64,000 bases of DNA, taken from the NCBI RefSeq assembly GCF_030014915.1, contig NZ_JAGIXS010000001.1, positions 744,001-808,000 of the forward strand. Direction: 5' to 3'. Shown here in pieces: positions 42,499 through 51,094 of the stretch (the stretch's first letter is position 1; the number at the start of each line of letters is the position of its first letter). Under the pieces are notes generated by a model. It had not been told where the DNA came from, searched no databases, and saw nothing but the letters and a program-made list of their open reading frames with translations. Made by a program: the position numbers and the translations under genes. This DNA is from Pelomonas sp. V22. Its GTDB lineage: Bacteria; Pseudomonadota; Gammaproteobacteria; Burkholderiales; Burkholderiaceae_C.

Positions 42499-43329
42499 TC
42501 AAGGCCCGACTGAACGCGCCGGCACGACGCTCCAGCGCCCGGGCCGGCCGCGGACGCGCAAGCCCTGGCGCACACCACGCCCCCAGAAGACCAGGATCCC
42601 GAACGCGAACATGCCCGCCAGCACGAACGGCAGGTTGCCGTTCGGAGGGATATCGCGCAATTCGCCGCTGCCAATCTGGCGCTGCCAGAGCTGGATGCGC
42701 TCGCCCACCTGGGCATGCCGCAGCTGGTTCTTCGAGCCCGCGGCATAGACGTGGCGGGTCTTGCGCCCCAGGGCTTCATCGGTAGCGCTCAGGGTCAACA
42801 CGGTGTAGGTCTTGGAACCCGTGCTGCGCACCTCGCGCGCCAGCACCTGCATCTCGAGTTGCCGCGCCTGACTGCGATAGCGCTCGCCCTCCAGATGCCC
42901 CCAGTAGCCGCCCGCCGCCAGCAGGCTGGGGAAGAGCATGAGCAGCAGCAGATCACGCAGCCATCGGCCCCAACCGGGCGGCCGGCCCTCGTCGGGTCGC
43001 TCCTCCCCGCCGGCCGACCAGCGCAGCCCCTGGCGCCAGGGCGCCTCCGTCTCACCCTCGCCGCCGCAAGCCAGGAAGGCCTGCAGCCGGCGCAACAGCT
43101 CGGCCCGGCTGAGATCGTCGCGCTGGCTGCGCAGTACCGACTCGTCGGTCTCGAGACACTCCAGCGCGAAGCCGCTGGCCGTATCCCCGGCAGCTTGCAG
43201 CACTCGGCCCGACGGCGCCTCCAGCACCACGAAACTGCCGGGCGCGCGCCCCCAGCCCTTCAGTGCGTCGGCCAGGGCTGCAGGGTCATCGAGCTGGATC
43301 GTGGCGCCAGAGTCCCAACTGAGGCGCAT
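42499..43329 (-). CDS. Membrane protein of unknown function, two TM segments
   Basis: A 276-residue protein not matched to a known family. The N-terminal cytosolic domain (1-95) reads MRLSWDSGATIQLDDPAALA, then SFVVLEAPSGRVLQAAGDTA and ALECLETDESVLRSQRDDLS. A first helix (about 128-148, LRDLLLLMLFPSLLAAGGYW) is followed by an extracytoplasmic beta-rich part with TYTVLTLSATDEALGRKTRH and VGERIQLWQRQIGSG, a second helix (LPFVLAGMFAFGILVFW) and an Arg-rich tail. The middle resembles DUF3592-type domains weakly. The ATG at 43329 lies 9 bases after the TPP-enzyme stop, so the two genes are probably translated together. Confidence 0.75.
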   Translation of the reverse strand: MRLSWDSGATIQLDDPAALADALKGWGRAPGSFVVLEAPSGRVLQAAGDTASGFALECLETDESVLRSQRDDLSRAELLRRLQAFLACGGEGETEAPWRQGLRWSAGGEERPDEGRPPGWGRWLRDLLLLMLFPSLLAAGGYWGHLEGERYRSQARQLEMQVLAREVRSTGSKTYTVLTLSATDEALGRKTRHVYAAGSKNQLRHAQVGERIQLWQRQIGSGELRDIPPNGNLPFVLAGMFAFGILVFWGRGVRQGLRVRGRPGRWSVVPARSVGP

Positions 43330-43337
43330 GCCCGCGT

Positions 43338-45062
43338 TCAACGCCCGGCCAGACGCAGGCGAGCCGACTCACGGATCGCAGCGAGCGTGCTGCGGCTGGT
43401 CGAGACATCGGCATCGAGCCTCAGATGCATCAACGTGGGCTGATCAGGGCGTGCCAGAGCCTCGCGCAGGGCGGGTTCGAACTCCCCGGTTCGCTCCACC
43501 CGTACCGCCCGCCAGCCATAGGCTTCGGCCAGCGCGGCGAAGTCGGGATTGAACAAATCGCTGCCCGAGACCCGGCCCGGGTACTCGCGCTCCTGGTGCA
43601 TGCGGATGGTGCCGTAGGTGCCGTTGTCCACCACCACCGAGATCAGCTTCTTGGCGCCATAGCCGGTGGCGGTGGCGAGCTCCTGGCCGGTCATCAGGAA
43701 GTCGCCATCGCCGGCGATGTTCACAACCCAGCGGTCCTGCAGCAGGGCCGCAGCCACTGCCGCTGGCACGCCATAGCCCATCGCGCCGCTGGTCGGCGCC
43801 AGCTGCGTGCGGCCATGCTGATGCAAAGCCGTGTAGGGATGGAAGCGATGCAGCCAGCCGCTGTAATTGCCGGCGCCATTGGTGAAGATCGCGCCCTCGG
43901 GCAACTGCGAGGAAAGCTGGGCCACGACCTCCGCCATGTCCAGCGGGCTCACGGGCGTGGGCACGCGGTTGGCGATGTAGTCGGCATTCGCGCTGCGGGT
44001 CCAGTCGGACCAGACGAGCTCGGCAGGCGGCTGCAGTGATTCCAGGGCCTGGGCCGCGCAGCCCATGCTGGCATTGATCATCAGGTCCGCCGCGTAGACA
44101 CGCCCGAGTTCCTCCGCGCCGGCATGGATGTGGACCAGTTGCTGCTGCGGTCGCGGTGCCTGCAAGAGCGTGTAGCCACTGGTCGTCATCTCGCCGAGGC
44201 GTGGGCCGATGGCGATGATCAGGTCAGCCTCGCGCACCCGCGCCGCCAGCTTCGGATTGATGCCGATGCCGACGTCGCCGGCATAGTTCGGATGGCGGTT
44301 GTCGAACAGGTCCTGGAAGCGGAAGGCGCAGCCCACCGGCAGTTGCCAGGCCACGGCAAAGCGCTGCAAAGCGGCCGTGCTGTCGGCGCTCCAGCCACCA
44401 CCGCCGGCGATCACCAGGGGCCGCTTCGCCGCCAGCAGCCGCGTGCGCAACTCGGCCAGGGCGGCCGGCGTCGGCGCGGCCTCGGCGGCACGCACTTGCG
44501 GCAGCACCGGCGCCGTGGTCATGCGGGTCAACATGTCCTCGGGCAGCACCAGCACCACCGGGCCGGGCCGACCCTGCATCGCGGTGTGGAAGGCGCGCGC
44601 CACGTACTCGGGCAGGCGGTCAGCGTCCTGCACCTCGCCCACCCACTTGGCCATGCCCAGCGTGCCGGGCCCGAACATCTGGCGGTAGTCCACCTCCTGG
44701 AAGGCCTCGCGATCGCGCTGGTCGGCCGCCACCTGGCCGATGAAGAGAATCATCGGCGTCGAATCCTGGAAAGCCGTGTGCAGGCCGATGGACGCATTGG
44801 TCGCGCCGGGCCCGCGCGTGACGAAGCAGATACCTGGCCGCCCCGTCAGCTTGCCTTGCGCCTCGGCCATGAAGGCCGCCCCGCCCTCCTGCCGGCAGGC
44901 TATGAAGCGGATCTTGTCGCGGTACTCGTGGAAGCCATCGAGCACGGCGAGATAACTCTCACCGGGAACGCCAAAGGCATCGGTCACGCCCTGGGCGATC
45001 AGGGCTTCGACGAGAACGTGTCCGGCGAGACGGGCGCCGGCTTCAGAGCGAGGGCTGTTCAT
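43338..45062 (-). CDS. Thiamine-diphosphate-dependent enzyme, acetolactate-synthase-like
   Basis: A 574-residue enzyme of the acetohydroxyacid synthase/decarboxylase superfamily. The PYR domain has TDAFGVPGESYLAVLDGF with the conserved ThDP-activating Glu-containing helix (ACRQEGGAAFMAEAQGK). The middle FAD/nucleotide-like domain has KRPLVIAGGGGWSADSTAAL. The PP domain has the ThDP motif NIAGDGDFLMTGQELATATG...VVVDNGTYGTIRMHQ (GDG...N). It is not the biosynthetic IlvB (no adjacent ilvN). The ATG at 45062 begins the family-like N-terminus. The substrate is unknown; a 2-keto-acid decarboxylase or aldehyde ligase role is possible. Confidence 0.85.
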   Translation of the reverse strand: MNSPRSEAGARLAGHVLVEALIAQGVTDAFGVPGESYLAVLDGFHEYRDKIRFIACRQEGGAAFMAEAQGKLTGRPGICFVTRGPGATNASIGLHTAFQDSTPMILFIGQVAADQRDREAFQEVDYRQMFGPGTLGMAKWVGEVQDADRLPEYVARAFHTAMQGRPGPVVLVLPEDMLTRMTTAPVLPQVRAAEAAPTPAALAELRTRLLAAKRPLVIAGGGGWSADSTAALQRFAVAWQLPVGCAFRFQDLFDNRHPNYAGDVGIGINPKLAARVREADLIIAIGPRLGEMTTSGYTLLQAPRPQQQLVHIHAGAEELGRVYAADLMINASMGCAAQALESLQPPAELVWSDWTRSANADYIANRVPTPVSPLDMAEVVAQLSSQLPEGAIFTNGAGNYSGWLHRFHPYTALHQHGRTQLAPTSGAMGYGVPAAVAAALLQDRWVVNIAGDGDFLMTGQELATATGYGAKKLISVVVDNGTYGTIRMHQEREYPGRVSGSDLFNPDFAALAEAYGWRAVRVERTGEFEPALREALARPDQPTLMHLRLDADVSTSRSTLAAIRESARLRLAGR

Positions 45063-45136
45063 GAAGGCCGACTGTAGCCGCAGCTCGAACAGGCGCTGCA
45101 GGAAGCAGATCGCCCTCGTTTGATCTGCCGCAGCCC

Positions 45137-45616
45137 TCAGCCCCGCCTCGCCGCCTCGATCCCGGCAATGTCGATCTTGCCCATGCCCATCATGGCTTCG
45201 AACACGCGCTTGGCGAGCGCGCGGTCCGGGTTGGCCAGGGCATCGGTCAGCACGCGCGGCGTGATCTGCCACGACAGGCCCCACTTGTCCTTGCACCAGC
45301 CGCAGGCACTGGCCTGGCCGCCGTGGCCGACGATGGCGTCCCAGAGCCGGTCGGTCTCGGCCTGATCGTCCGTCGCCACCTGGAAGGAGAAGGCCTCGGT
45401 GTGCTTGAACATCGGGCCGCCGTTCAGGCCCAGGCAGGGGATGCCGATCACCGTGAACTCCACCGTCAGCACATCGCCCGCCTTGCCCATCGGGTAGTCG
45501 GCAGGGGCGCGGTGCACAGCCTTGACGGCGCTGTCGGGGAAGGTGCGGGCATAGAACTCGGCCGCTTCCAGGGCCGTGCCGTCGTACCAGAGGCAGAGGG
45601 TGTTCTTGGGCGTCAT
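45137..45616 (-). CDS. VOC-fold protein (PhnB / 3-demethylubiquinone methyltransferase-like)
   Basis: A 159-residue protein of the glyoxalase/bleomycin-resistance (VOC) superfamily, of the PhnB-like type. It has NTLCLWYDGTALEAAEFYAR, the strand VLTVEFTVIGIPCLGLNGGP, and TEAFSFQVATDDQAETDRLW followed by CGWCKDKWGLSWQITPRVL. Old annotations call this group '3-demethylubiquinone-9 3-methyltransferase', which is doubtful because no SAM site is present. It lies between the TPP enzyme and the MFS gene, all leftward. Confidence 0.85.
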   Translation of the reverse strand: MTPKNTLCLWYDGTALEAAEFYARTFPDSAVKAVHRAPADYPMGKAGDVLTVEFTVIGIPCLGLNGGPMFKHTEAFSFQVATDDQAETDRLWDAIVGHGGQASACGWCKDKWGLSWQITPRVLTDALANPDRALAKRVFEAMMGMGKIDIAGIEAARRG

Positions 45617-45648
45617 GGGCGAGCTCCGGCGCCCTGGGGGCGCTGTGG

Positions 45649-46899
45649 TCAGGAGGCTGACTGTAGCCGGCGCCGCATCATGCCCACACCCACCAGGGCC
45701 GCCGAGCCTATGCCCAAGCACAGGGCCAGGGCCGAGCCGCCGAACACGGCCTGCGGATGGCCGCCGTCCAGCAGCGCGCCGAACACCGGCGCGGCCAGCG
45801 CAAAGCCCACGTCCAGGCCCGAGTACACCGTGCCGTAGACACGGCCGGTGGCGCCGGGGGGCGCGGCACGCTTGATCAGCATGTCGCGCGAGGGGCCGGC
45901 CAGGCCCGTGCCAAAGCCGGCCAGCGCGGCGGTGGCAGCGGCGGCGAGCGGCGGCAGCCAGCCGCTCGCCGTCAGCAGCAAGAGCAGCGCGGCCAGGGCC
46001 ATCGCCGCCGCGATAGCCCGCTCCAGGCGCTCGACGCGTGCCACCAGGAAGCCGCCTATCACCATGCCGGCGGCGCCGCTGAGCATGTAGCCGGTCACCA
46101 CGTAGGCCGTGAGGCTCACCGGCAGGCCGTACATCTGCTGCAGAGCCGGGCTGGCGAAGCTCTGGATGGCCGACAGCGCCGCCGTGGTCCAGAAGAAGAA
46201 GCTGAAGCACAGCCAGACCGAGGGCAGTTTCAGAAAGGCCATCGGATGCTCGGGCTTGGCGCCGGGCGCCGGCTTGGCGTGGGCCCAGCTGCCTTCGCGG
46301 TCATCGATGGCCCGGCGCTGCCAGATCAGCAAGGCCAGCACCGTGAGCGCGATCAGGCCCGTGCCGACATAGGCGAAGCGCCAATTGCCCGTGGCCTGCG
46401 CAATGCCGATGGAAAACACCGGCGCCAGCGCCCAGCCGAGGTTGCCGGTGATGCCGTGCACCGAGAACGCATGGCCCAGGCGAGGCTGTGAAACACGCTT
46501 GTTGAGGATGGTGAAGTCCACCGGATGGAAGGGCGAATTGCCCAGGCCCGCCAGCGCCGCCGCCAGCATCAGCCCGCCAAAGCCGCCGGCAAAGCCCGCT
46601 GCAATCGAAGCCAGCACAAAGCAGCTCAGGGCTGCAAACAGCACCGGCCGGGCGCCGATGCGGTCCACCACAAAGCCGGCCGTGGCCTGGCCAATGCCCG
46701 AGATCACGAAGAAGGTGGTGACCAGCAAACCCAGCTGCGAATAGCTCAGGCCGAACTCGCTGATGAAGGCCGGAAACAGCGGCGGCAGCAGCATGTGGAA
46801 GAAATGAGAAGTGCCGTGCGCCAGGCCGATCAGGCTGATCGTGCTGATGTCGCGCCGGGCCTGGGCGCGCGGGTCGAGAGCGAGGGTCGCAGTGTTCAT
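45649..46899 (-). CDS. MFS transporter, fosmidomycin-resistance (Fsr)-like
   Basis: A 416-residue inner-membrane exporter with about 12 membrane helices. The N-terminal TM1 region has ISLIGLAHGTSHFFHMLLPP, a mark of the Fsr subgroup, followed by TM2 (FGLSYSQLGLLVTTFF) and the MFS motif-A-like VDRIGARPVLF. A central loop after TM6 (RRAIDDREGSWAHAKPAPGA) and the C-terminal half (YVVTGYMLSGAAGMVIGGFL) are typical. The start ATG at 46899 is used. It faces the AraC regulator across a 69-nt gap with a perfect operator-like repeat. Confidence 0.9.
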   Translation of the reverse strand: MNTATLALDPRAQARRDISTISLIGLAHGTSHFFHMLLPPLFPAFISEFGLSYSQLGLLVTTFFVISGIGQATAGFVVDRIGARPVLFAALSCFVLASIAAGFAGGFGGLMLAAALAGLGNSPFHPVDFTILNKRVSQPRLGHAFSVHGITGNLGWALAPVFSIGIAQATGNWRFAYVGTGLIALTVLALLIWQRRAIDDREGSWAHAKPAPGAKPEHPMAFLKLPSVWLCFSFFFWTTAALSAIQSFASPALQQMYGLPVSLTAYVVTGYMLSGAAGMVIGGFLVARVERLERAIAAAMALAALLLLLTASGWLPPLAAAATAALAGFGTGLAGPSRDMLIKRAAPPGATGRVYGTVYSGLDVGFALAAPVFGALLDGGHPQAVFGGSALALCLGIGSAALVGVGMMRRRLQSAS

Positions 46900-46941
46900 G
46901 GAGCCAATGTAGGCCGAGGGGTCGCGGCCGGCATGCGATAG

Positions 46942-46960
46942 TTCGACAAACATTGTCGAA
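46942..46960. promoter_or_regulatory. Operator TTCGACAA-ACA-TTGTCGAA between MFS and AraC genes
   Basis: A perfect 8-bp inverted repeat with a 3-base spacer lies 8 bases before the AraC ATG and 42 bases before the MFS ATG. AraC regulators paired with a divergent MFS gene often bind such sites to repress both genes. The regulator here resembles NimR, which controls the NimT pump in E. coli. The pairing is inferred. Confidence 0.6.
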
Positions 46961-46968
46961 TTCCGGCC

Positions 46969-47811
46969 ATGCCCCCCTCCAAGAACTCCTCCAAGCCCAT
47001 TTCAAAGCCCGGCGCCCGGCCATCCCGGCGCTCCTTTCCTCCGGTCGACCCCTCGCTGTACGAGCCCACGGCCGAGCGCCCGGTGCGCGGCAAGGCGCGA
47101 CGCATGGAGCACCAGATGGACATCCATCCGCATCACCACGACTGGTGCCAGCTGGTGTTCTCGACCAGCGGTGCGGTGCGGGTGGGCACCGAGGCGAGCA
47201 CCTTCATCGTGCCGCCCTCGCGAGCGGTCTGGATTCCGGCCGGCATCACCCATGCGGTCACCGCCATCGAGCAGGCCGATCTGCGCACCTTGTACCTGCT
47301 GCCGGGCTTGCTGCAAGAGCCCGCCTGGTCCGAATGCCGGGTGCTTGAAGTGGCGCCGCTCTTGCGCGAACTGGTGCTGCAACTGGCCACCGATCTGGAT
47401 GCGCAGATCGAGCCACGCCGGGAAGCCCTGCTGACCGAGTTGATACTCGACGAACTGAAGCGTGCGAAGGCGCTGAGCCTCGGCATTCCGCTGCCCAGCG
47501 ACACCCGCCTGCGCAAGCTCTGCCAGGCCATGCTGGACGCCCCCGAGCGCCAGCAAAGCCTGGAAGCCTGGGCGGCCGAGGTGGGTGCCAGCCCGCGCAC
47601 GGTGACGCGCTTGTTCCGCGATCAGCTGGGCACCAGCTTCAACCAGTGGCGCTCGCAAGTGCTGCTGGCCCATGCGCTGACCCTGGCCGCACGGCGCCGG
47701 CCCATGAGCCACATCGCCGCCGAGCTGGGCTATGCCAATGCCAGCGCCTTCTCGGCCATGGTGAGGCGCACCGTGGGCATGCCACCGAGCCGGTTCTTCT
47801 CGGCGGCCTGA
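46969..47811 (+). CDS. AraC-family regulator (NimR-like)
   Basis: A 280-residue regulator. The N-terminal cupin/AraC-binding domain has MDIHPHHHDWCQLVFSTSGA and VPPSRAVWIPAGITHAVTAI (the His-rich part could bind metal or drug). The C-terminal double helix-turn-helix begins QSLEAWAAEVGASPRTVTRL and continues with MSHIAAELGYANASAFSAMV, ending RTVGMPPSRFF. The ATG at 46969 gives a basic, Ser-rich leader; an internal start could remove it. It probably represses or activates the divergent Fsr-like pump. Confidence 0.9.
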   Translation: MPPSKNSSKPISKPGARPSRRSFPPVDPSLYEPTAERPVRGKARRMEHQMDIHPHHHDWCQLVFSTSGAVRVGTEASTFIVPPSRAVWIPAGITHAVTAIEQADLRTLYLLPGLLQEPAWSECRVLEVAPLLRELVLQLATDLDAQIEPRREALLTELILDELKRAKALSLGIPLPSDTRLRKLCQAMLDAPERQQSLEAWAAEVGASPRTVTRLFRDQLGTSFNQWRSQVLLAHALTLAARRRPMSHIAAELGYANASAFSAMVRRTVGMPPSRFFSAA

Positions 47812-47918
47812 GCGGGCCTGAGCGGGCCAGGCCGTGGCGATGTGCGTAGTTTCCACATCGGCAAGCGGCAGCCCCCGCCCCTAACATCGCCGGGCCATCA
47901 GGCCAGGAGTCGTTCGAC

Positions 47919-48485
47919 GTGCGCATTCCCGATTGGTCCCCCGAACTCAAGCCCCAGCCGCAGGCGCTGGTGGACGCCATCCGCGCGCGGCGTGGCGGCT
48001 CGCTGATCAACCTGGACCTGGCCCTGCTGTGGAGCGAGCCCCTGGCGCGCGGCTGGAACGCGCACCTCAAGGCCGTGCGCAGCGAGCTCGGCTTCAGCCG
48101 TGAGCTGCGCGAGCTGGCAATCTGCACCGTGGCCCTGCTCACCGGCGCGGCCTACGAGTACCACCACCACGCGCCCGACTACCTGACCGCGGGCGGCCTG
48201 CAAGCCACACTCGATGCGCTGCAGGCCCATGTGGCAAGCGGCTCGCGCGAACGCTGCAGCGACCCGGCTTTCACGGCCCTGGATGCCCTGGTCGTGCAAT
48301 ACGCGCAACAGATGACGCTCGACGTGCGCGTCGACGACGCCGTCTTCGAGGAACTGCGCCAGCGACTCGATGACAACACCGCCCTGGTCGAGCTGACCAG
48401 CGCCATCGCCACCTACAACATGGTCGCGCGCTTCCTGGTGGCGCTGCAGATCACGCCCGAAAACCACGACGGAGAACCACGATGA
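47919..48485 (+). CDS. Carboxymuconolactone decarboxylase (CMD)-like protein
   Basis: A 188-residue helical protein of the CMD/AhpD-like superfamily. The core is GFSRELRELAICTVALLTGA followed by YEYHHHAPDYLTAGG. The CxxC of true AhpD is missing, but the Glu/His pair that often supports general-base chemistry is present. GTG at 47919 with AGGAG about 8 bases upstream. Its TGA overlaps the ATG of the substrate-binding protein (ATGA), so it belongs to the transporter operon and may act on the imported compound. Confidence 0.85.
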   Translation: MRIPDWSPELKPQPQALVDAIRARRGGSLINLDLALLWSEPLARGWNAHLKAVRSELGFSRELRELAICTVALLTGAAYEYHHHAPDYLTAGGLQATLDALQAHVASGSRERCSDPAFTALDALVVQYAQQMTLDVRVDDAVFEELRQRLDDNTALVELTSAIATYNMVARFLVALQITPENHDGEPR

Positions 48486-49447
48486 AACGCCTCACCACCC
48501 TCGCCCTCGCCCTGCTCGCCTTCGGCAGCGTCCAGGCGGCCGACGACGTGATACGCCTCGGCAACCTCAAGCTCGCGCATTTCGCCGCCGTCTCCTACAT
48601 CAAGGAGATCGCGCCCAAGTGCGGCATCAAGGTCGAGGAGAACATCTTCGCCAAGGGCCCTGACGTCATGCAGGCCATCATTGCCGGCGAACTGGATGTG
48701 GGTGCCACCGCCTCCGAAGCCGCCGTGGCCGGCCGCTCCAAGGGCGTGCCCATCTACGTGGTGGCGGGCTTTGCCACCGGCGGCGCACGCCTGGTGGCGC
48801 GGCCCGACGCTGGCATCAAGTCGGTCAAGGACCTGAAGGGCAAGAAGGTCGGCGTGACCCGCGGCAGCATCCAGGAGCTGCTGCTCGCTGCCGAGCTGGC
48901 CCAGCACGGCCTCAGCTCGGCGGACTCGCCCGGCAAGGACGTGCACATCATCTACCTCGGCTATCCCGACCTGAACCAGGCGCTGCTGGGCAAGAACCTG
49001 GACGCCATCATGCAGACCGAGCCGCAGTCCTCGCAGGCGCTCAACAAGGGCTTCGGCGTCGAGGTCCTGAAGCCCTACGACACACCCATAGGCTCGCCGG
49101 TGCGCACCCTCGTGATGACCGAGAAGTTCTACAAGGAGCGCCGCCCGCTGGCCGAGAAGTTCATGCGCTGCTTCGTCGAGGCCACCAAGACCTTCATCGA
49201 CGACAAGGCGCTCGCCGAGAAGTACGTGACCCAGACGGTCTTCAAGGGCCAGATCACCAGCGACGACTTCAAGGACGCCATCGGCAACGCGCCCTATTCC
49301 TACGACATCACGCCGGCCCACATCCAGACCACGGCCGACATCATGTTCAAGCAGGGCGTGGGCAAGATGACGGCCGCGCCGGTGGCGACCGACTGGGTCA
49401 AGACCGACCTGCTCGACGCGGCCAAGAAGGCGCTGAACGTCAAGTAA
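48482..49447 (+). CDS. ABC transporter substrate-binding protein, NitT/TauT type
   Basis: A 321-residue periplasmic binding protein. The signal peptide is LALALLAFGSVQA. The mature part has IRLGNLKLAHFAAVSYIKEI, the NitT/TauT-type loop AIIAGELDVGATASEAAVAG and LKGKKVGVTRGSIQELLLAA. The C-terminal lobe has HIIYLGYPDLNQALLGKNLD. The family covers sulfonate, nitrate, taurine, thiamine precursor and pyrimidine uptake, and the ligand is not evident. It is the first of three transporter genes. Confidence 0.9.
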   Translation: MKRLTTLALALLAFGSVQAADDVIRLGNLKLAHFAAVSYIKEIAPKCGIKVEENIFAKGPDVMQAIIAGELDVGATASEAAVAGRSKGVPIYVVAGFATGGARLVARPDAGIKSVKDLKGKKVGVTRGSIQELLLAAELAQHGLSSADSPGKDVHIIYLGYPDLNQALLGKNLDAIMQTEPQSSQALNKGFGVEVLKPYDTPIGSPVRTLVMTEKFYKERRPLAEKFMRCFVEATKTFIDDKALAEKYVTQTVFKGQITSDDFKDAIGNAPYSYDITPAHIQTTADIMFKQGVGKMTAAPVATDWVKTDLLDAAKKALNVK

Positions 49448-49458
49448 GCGCGCATCTC

Positions 49459-50286
49459 ATGGCAACTTCAAAACGCAAACCGCGCTGGCGCGAGCTCGGC
49501 GCCGGCTTCGTCGTGCCGGTGGTGCTGATAGCGATCTGGCAGGCCGCCGCCTCGATGGAGCTGGTCAACTCGCATGTGCTGCCTTCGCCCTGGGCGGTGC
49601 TGACGCGCTGGGTCGCCTACCTGCTACCCCAAACGCCCTATGCAGACGGCAACTGGCTGGCCTGGGCCGTCTCGGGCGAGCTGATCAAGGACTCGCTGGG
49701 CAGCTTGTACCGCGTGGCGGTCGGCTTCCTGATCGGTGCCGGCCTCGCGCTGCCGCTGGGCCTCGCGATGGGTGCGAGCCAGACGGTCTACGCCTGGCTC
49801 AATCCGCTCACGCAGGTGCTGCGGCCGATTCCGCCGATTGCCTACATCCCGCTGTCCATCCTGTGGTTCGGCCTCGGCAATCCGCCGGCCATCTTTCTGA
49901 TCGCCATCGGGGCCTTCTTCCCCGTGCTGATCAATACCATCGCCGGCGTGCGTCAGGTCGACGGCATCTACATCCGCGCGGCCCGCAACCTCGGCGCCAG
50001 CCAGCGCACGATGTTCCTGCGCGTGATGCTGCCGGCTGCCGTGCCCTACATCCTCTCGGGCGTGCGCATCGGCATCGGCACGGCCTTCATCGTGGTGATC
50101 GTGTCCGAGATGATTGCGGTGAACAACGGCCTGGGGTTCCGCATCCTGGAGGCCCGCGAGTATTTCTGGTCCGACAAGATCATCGCCGGCATGATCACCA
50201 TCGGCCTGCTGGGCCTGGCCATCGACGGCGCCGTGAGCAAGCTGAACAACCACCTGCTGCGCTGGCACCGTGGCCTCGAACATTAA
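49459..50286 (+). CDS. ABC transporter permease, NitT/TauT type
   Basis: A 275-residue inner-membrane permease with about six helices. The EAA loop that contacts the ATPase is at ARNLGASQRTMFLRVMLPAA followed by VPYILSGVRIGIGTAFIVVI. The N-terminus has FVVPVVLIAIWQAAASMELV, and the conserved VLRPIPPIAYIPLSILWFGL is typical of SsuC/TauC. It is 11 bases after the binding-protein gene. Confidence 0.93.
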   Translation: MATSKRKPRWRELGAGFVVPVVLIAIWQAAASMELVNSHVLPSPWAVLTRWVAYLLPQTPYADGNWLAWAVSGELIKDSLGSLYRVAVGFLIGAGLALPLGLAMGASQTVYAWLNPLTQVLRPIPPIAYIPLSILWFGLGNPPAIFLIAIGAFFPVLINTIAGVRQVDGIYIRAARNLGASQRTMFLRVMLPAAVPYILSGVRIGIGTAFIVVIVSEMIAVNNGLGFRILEAREYFWSDKIIAGMITIGLLGLAIDGAVSKLNNHLLRWHRGLEH

Positions 50287-50293
50287 GACGAGC

Positions 50294-51088
50294 ATGAGCG
50301 ATAGCCATATCAGCATCCAGTCGGTGCACAAGATCTTCCAGACCGATGACAAGGAAGTGATCGCCCTGAAGGACATCAACCTCGAAATCCCGCGCGGCCA
50401 GTTCGTCTGCCTGCTGGGCCCCTCCGGCTGCGGCAAGTCCACGCTCTTGAACGCCATCGCCGGGTTCTCGCTGCCCAGCTCGGGCGAGATCACGACCGAG
50501 GGCCGGCCGGTCACCGCACCCGGACCGGATCGCGGCATGGTGTTCCAGGAGTACGCGCTGTTCCCCTGGATGACGGTCGAGAAGAACATCGCCTTCGGTC
50601 TCGAGATCAAGGGCATGGCGGCAGGCGAGATCGCCACGCGGGTCGAGGCGCTCCTGCGCAAGCTGGGGCTCTTCGACTTCCGCCACCGCTTCCCGAAAGA
50701 CCTGTCGGGCGGCATGCGCCAGCGCGTGGCCATCGCCCGCATCCTGGCGCTGGATTCGCCCATCCTCCTGATGGACGAGCCCTTCGGCGCGCTGGATGCG
50801 CTCACCCGCCGCAACCTGCAGGACGAGCTGCTGCGCATCTGGGCCGAGCTCGGCAAGACGGTGATCTTCGTGACCCACAGCATCGAGGAGGCGATCTACC
50901 TGGCGGACCGCATCGTCGTGATGACCTACCGCCCCGGCACGGTCAAGCGCGACCTCATCGTGGACCTGCCGCGCCTGCGCGACCCGGCCTCGGCTGATTT
51001 CAATGCCTTGAAGCGAGAGCTGGGCCAGCTCGTGATGGAGGAGCAGCAGCGCCACCACACGGCCGAACTGGCGGCCGCCGTCGACTGA
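50294..51088 (+). CDS. ABC transporter ATPase, NitT/TauT type
   Basis: A 264-residue ATP-binding subunit. Walker A is GPSGCGKSTLLNAIAG, the Q-loop is VFQEYALFPWMTVEKNIAFG, the signature is LSGGMRQRVAIARIL, Walker B is ILLMDEPFGALDALTRRNLQ, and the switch His is in VIFVTHSIEEAIYLADR. The ATG at 50294 is chosen (an in-frame upstream start overlaps the permease). It is 7 bases after the permease gene. The set of three plus the CMD gene is a complete importer operon. Confidence 0.95.
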   Translation: MSDSHISIQSVHKIFQTDDKEVIALKDINLEIPRGQFVCLLGPSGCGKSTLLNAIAGFSLPSSGEITTEGRPVTAPGPDRGMVFQEYALFPWMTVEKNIAFGLEIKGMAAGEIATRVEALLRKLGLFDFRHRFPKDLSGGMRQRVAIARILALDSPILLMDEPFGALDALTRRNLQDELLRIWAELGKTVIFVTHSIEEAIYLADRIVVMTYRPGTVKRDLIVDLPRLRDPASADFNALKRELGQLVMEEQQRHHTAELAAAVD

Positions 51089-51094
51089 AGGACC

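Noticed and set aside
47801..47830. Three near-copies of a 10-bp unit (agcgggcctg) at the end of the AraC gene
   Set aside because: Too short and imperfect to be a functional repeat; probably slippage over the stop codon.
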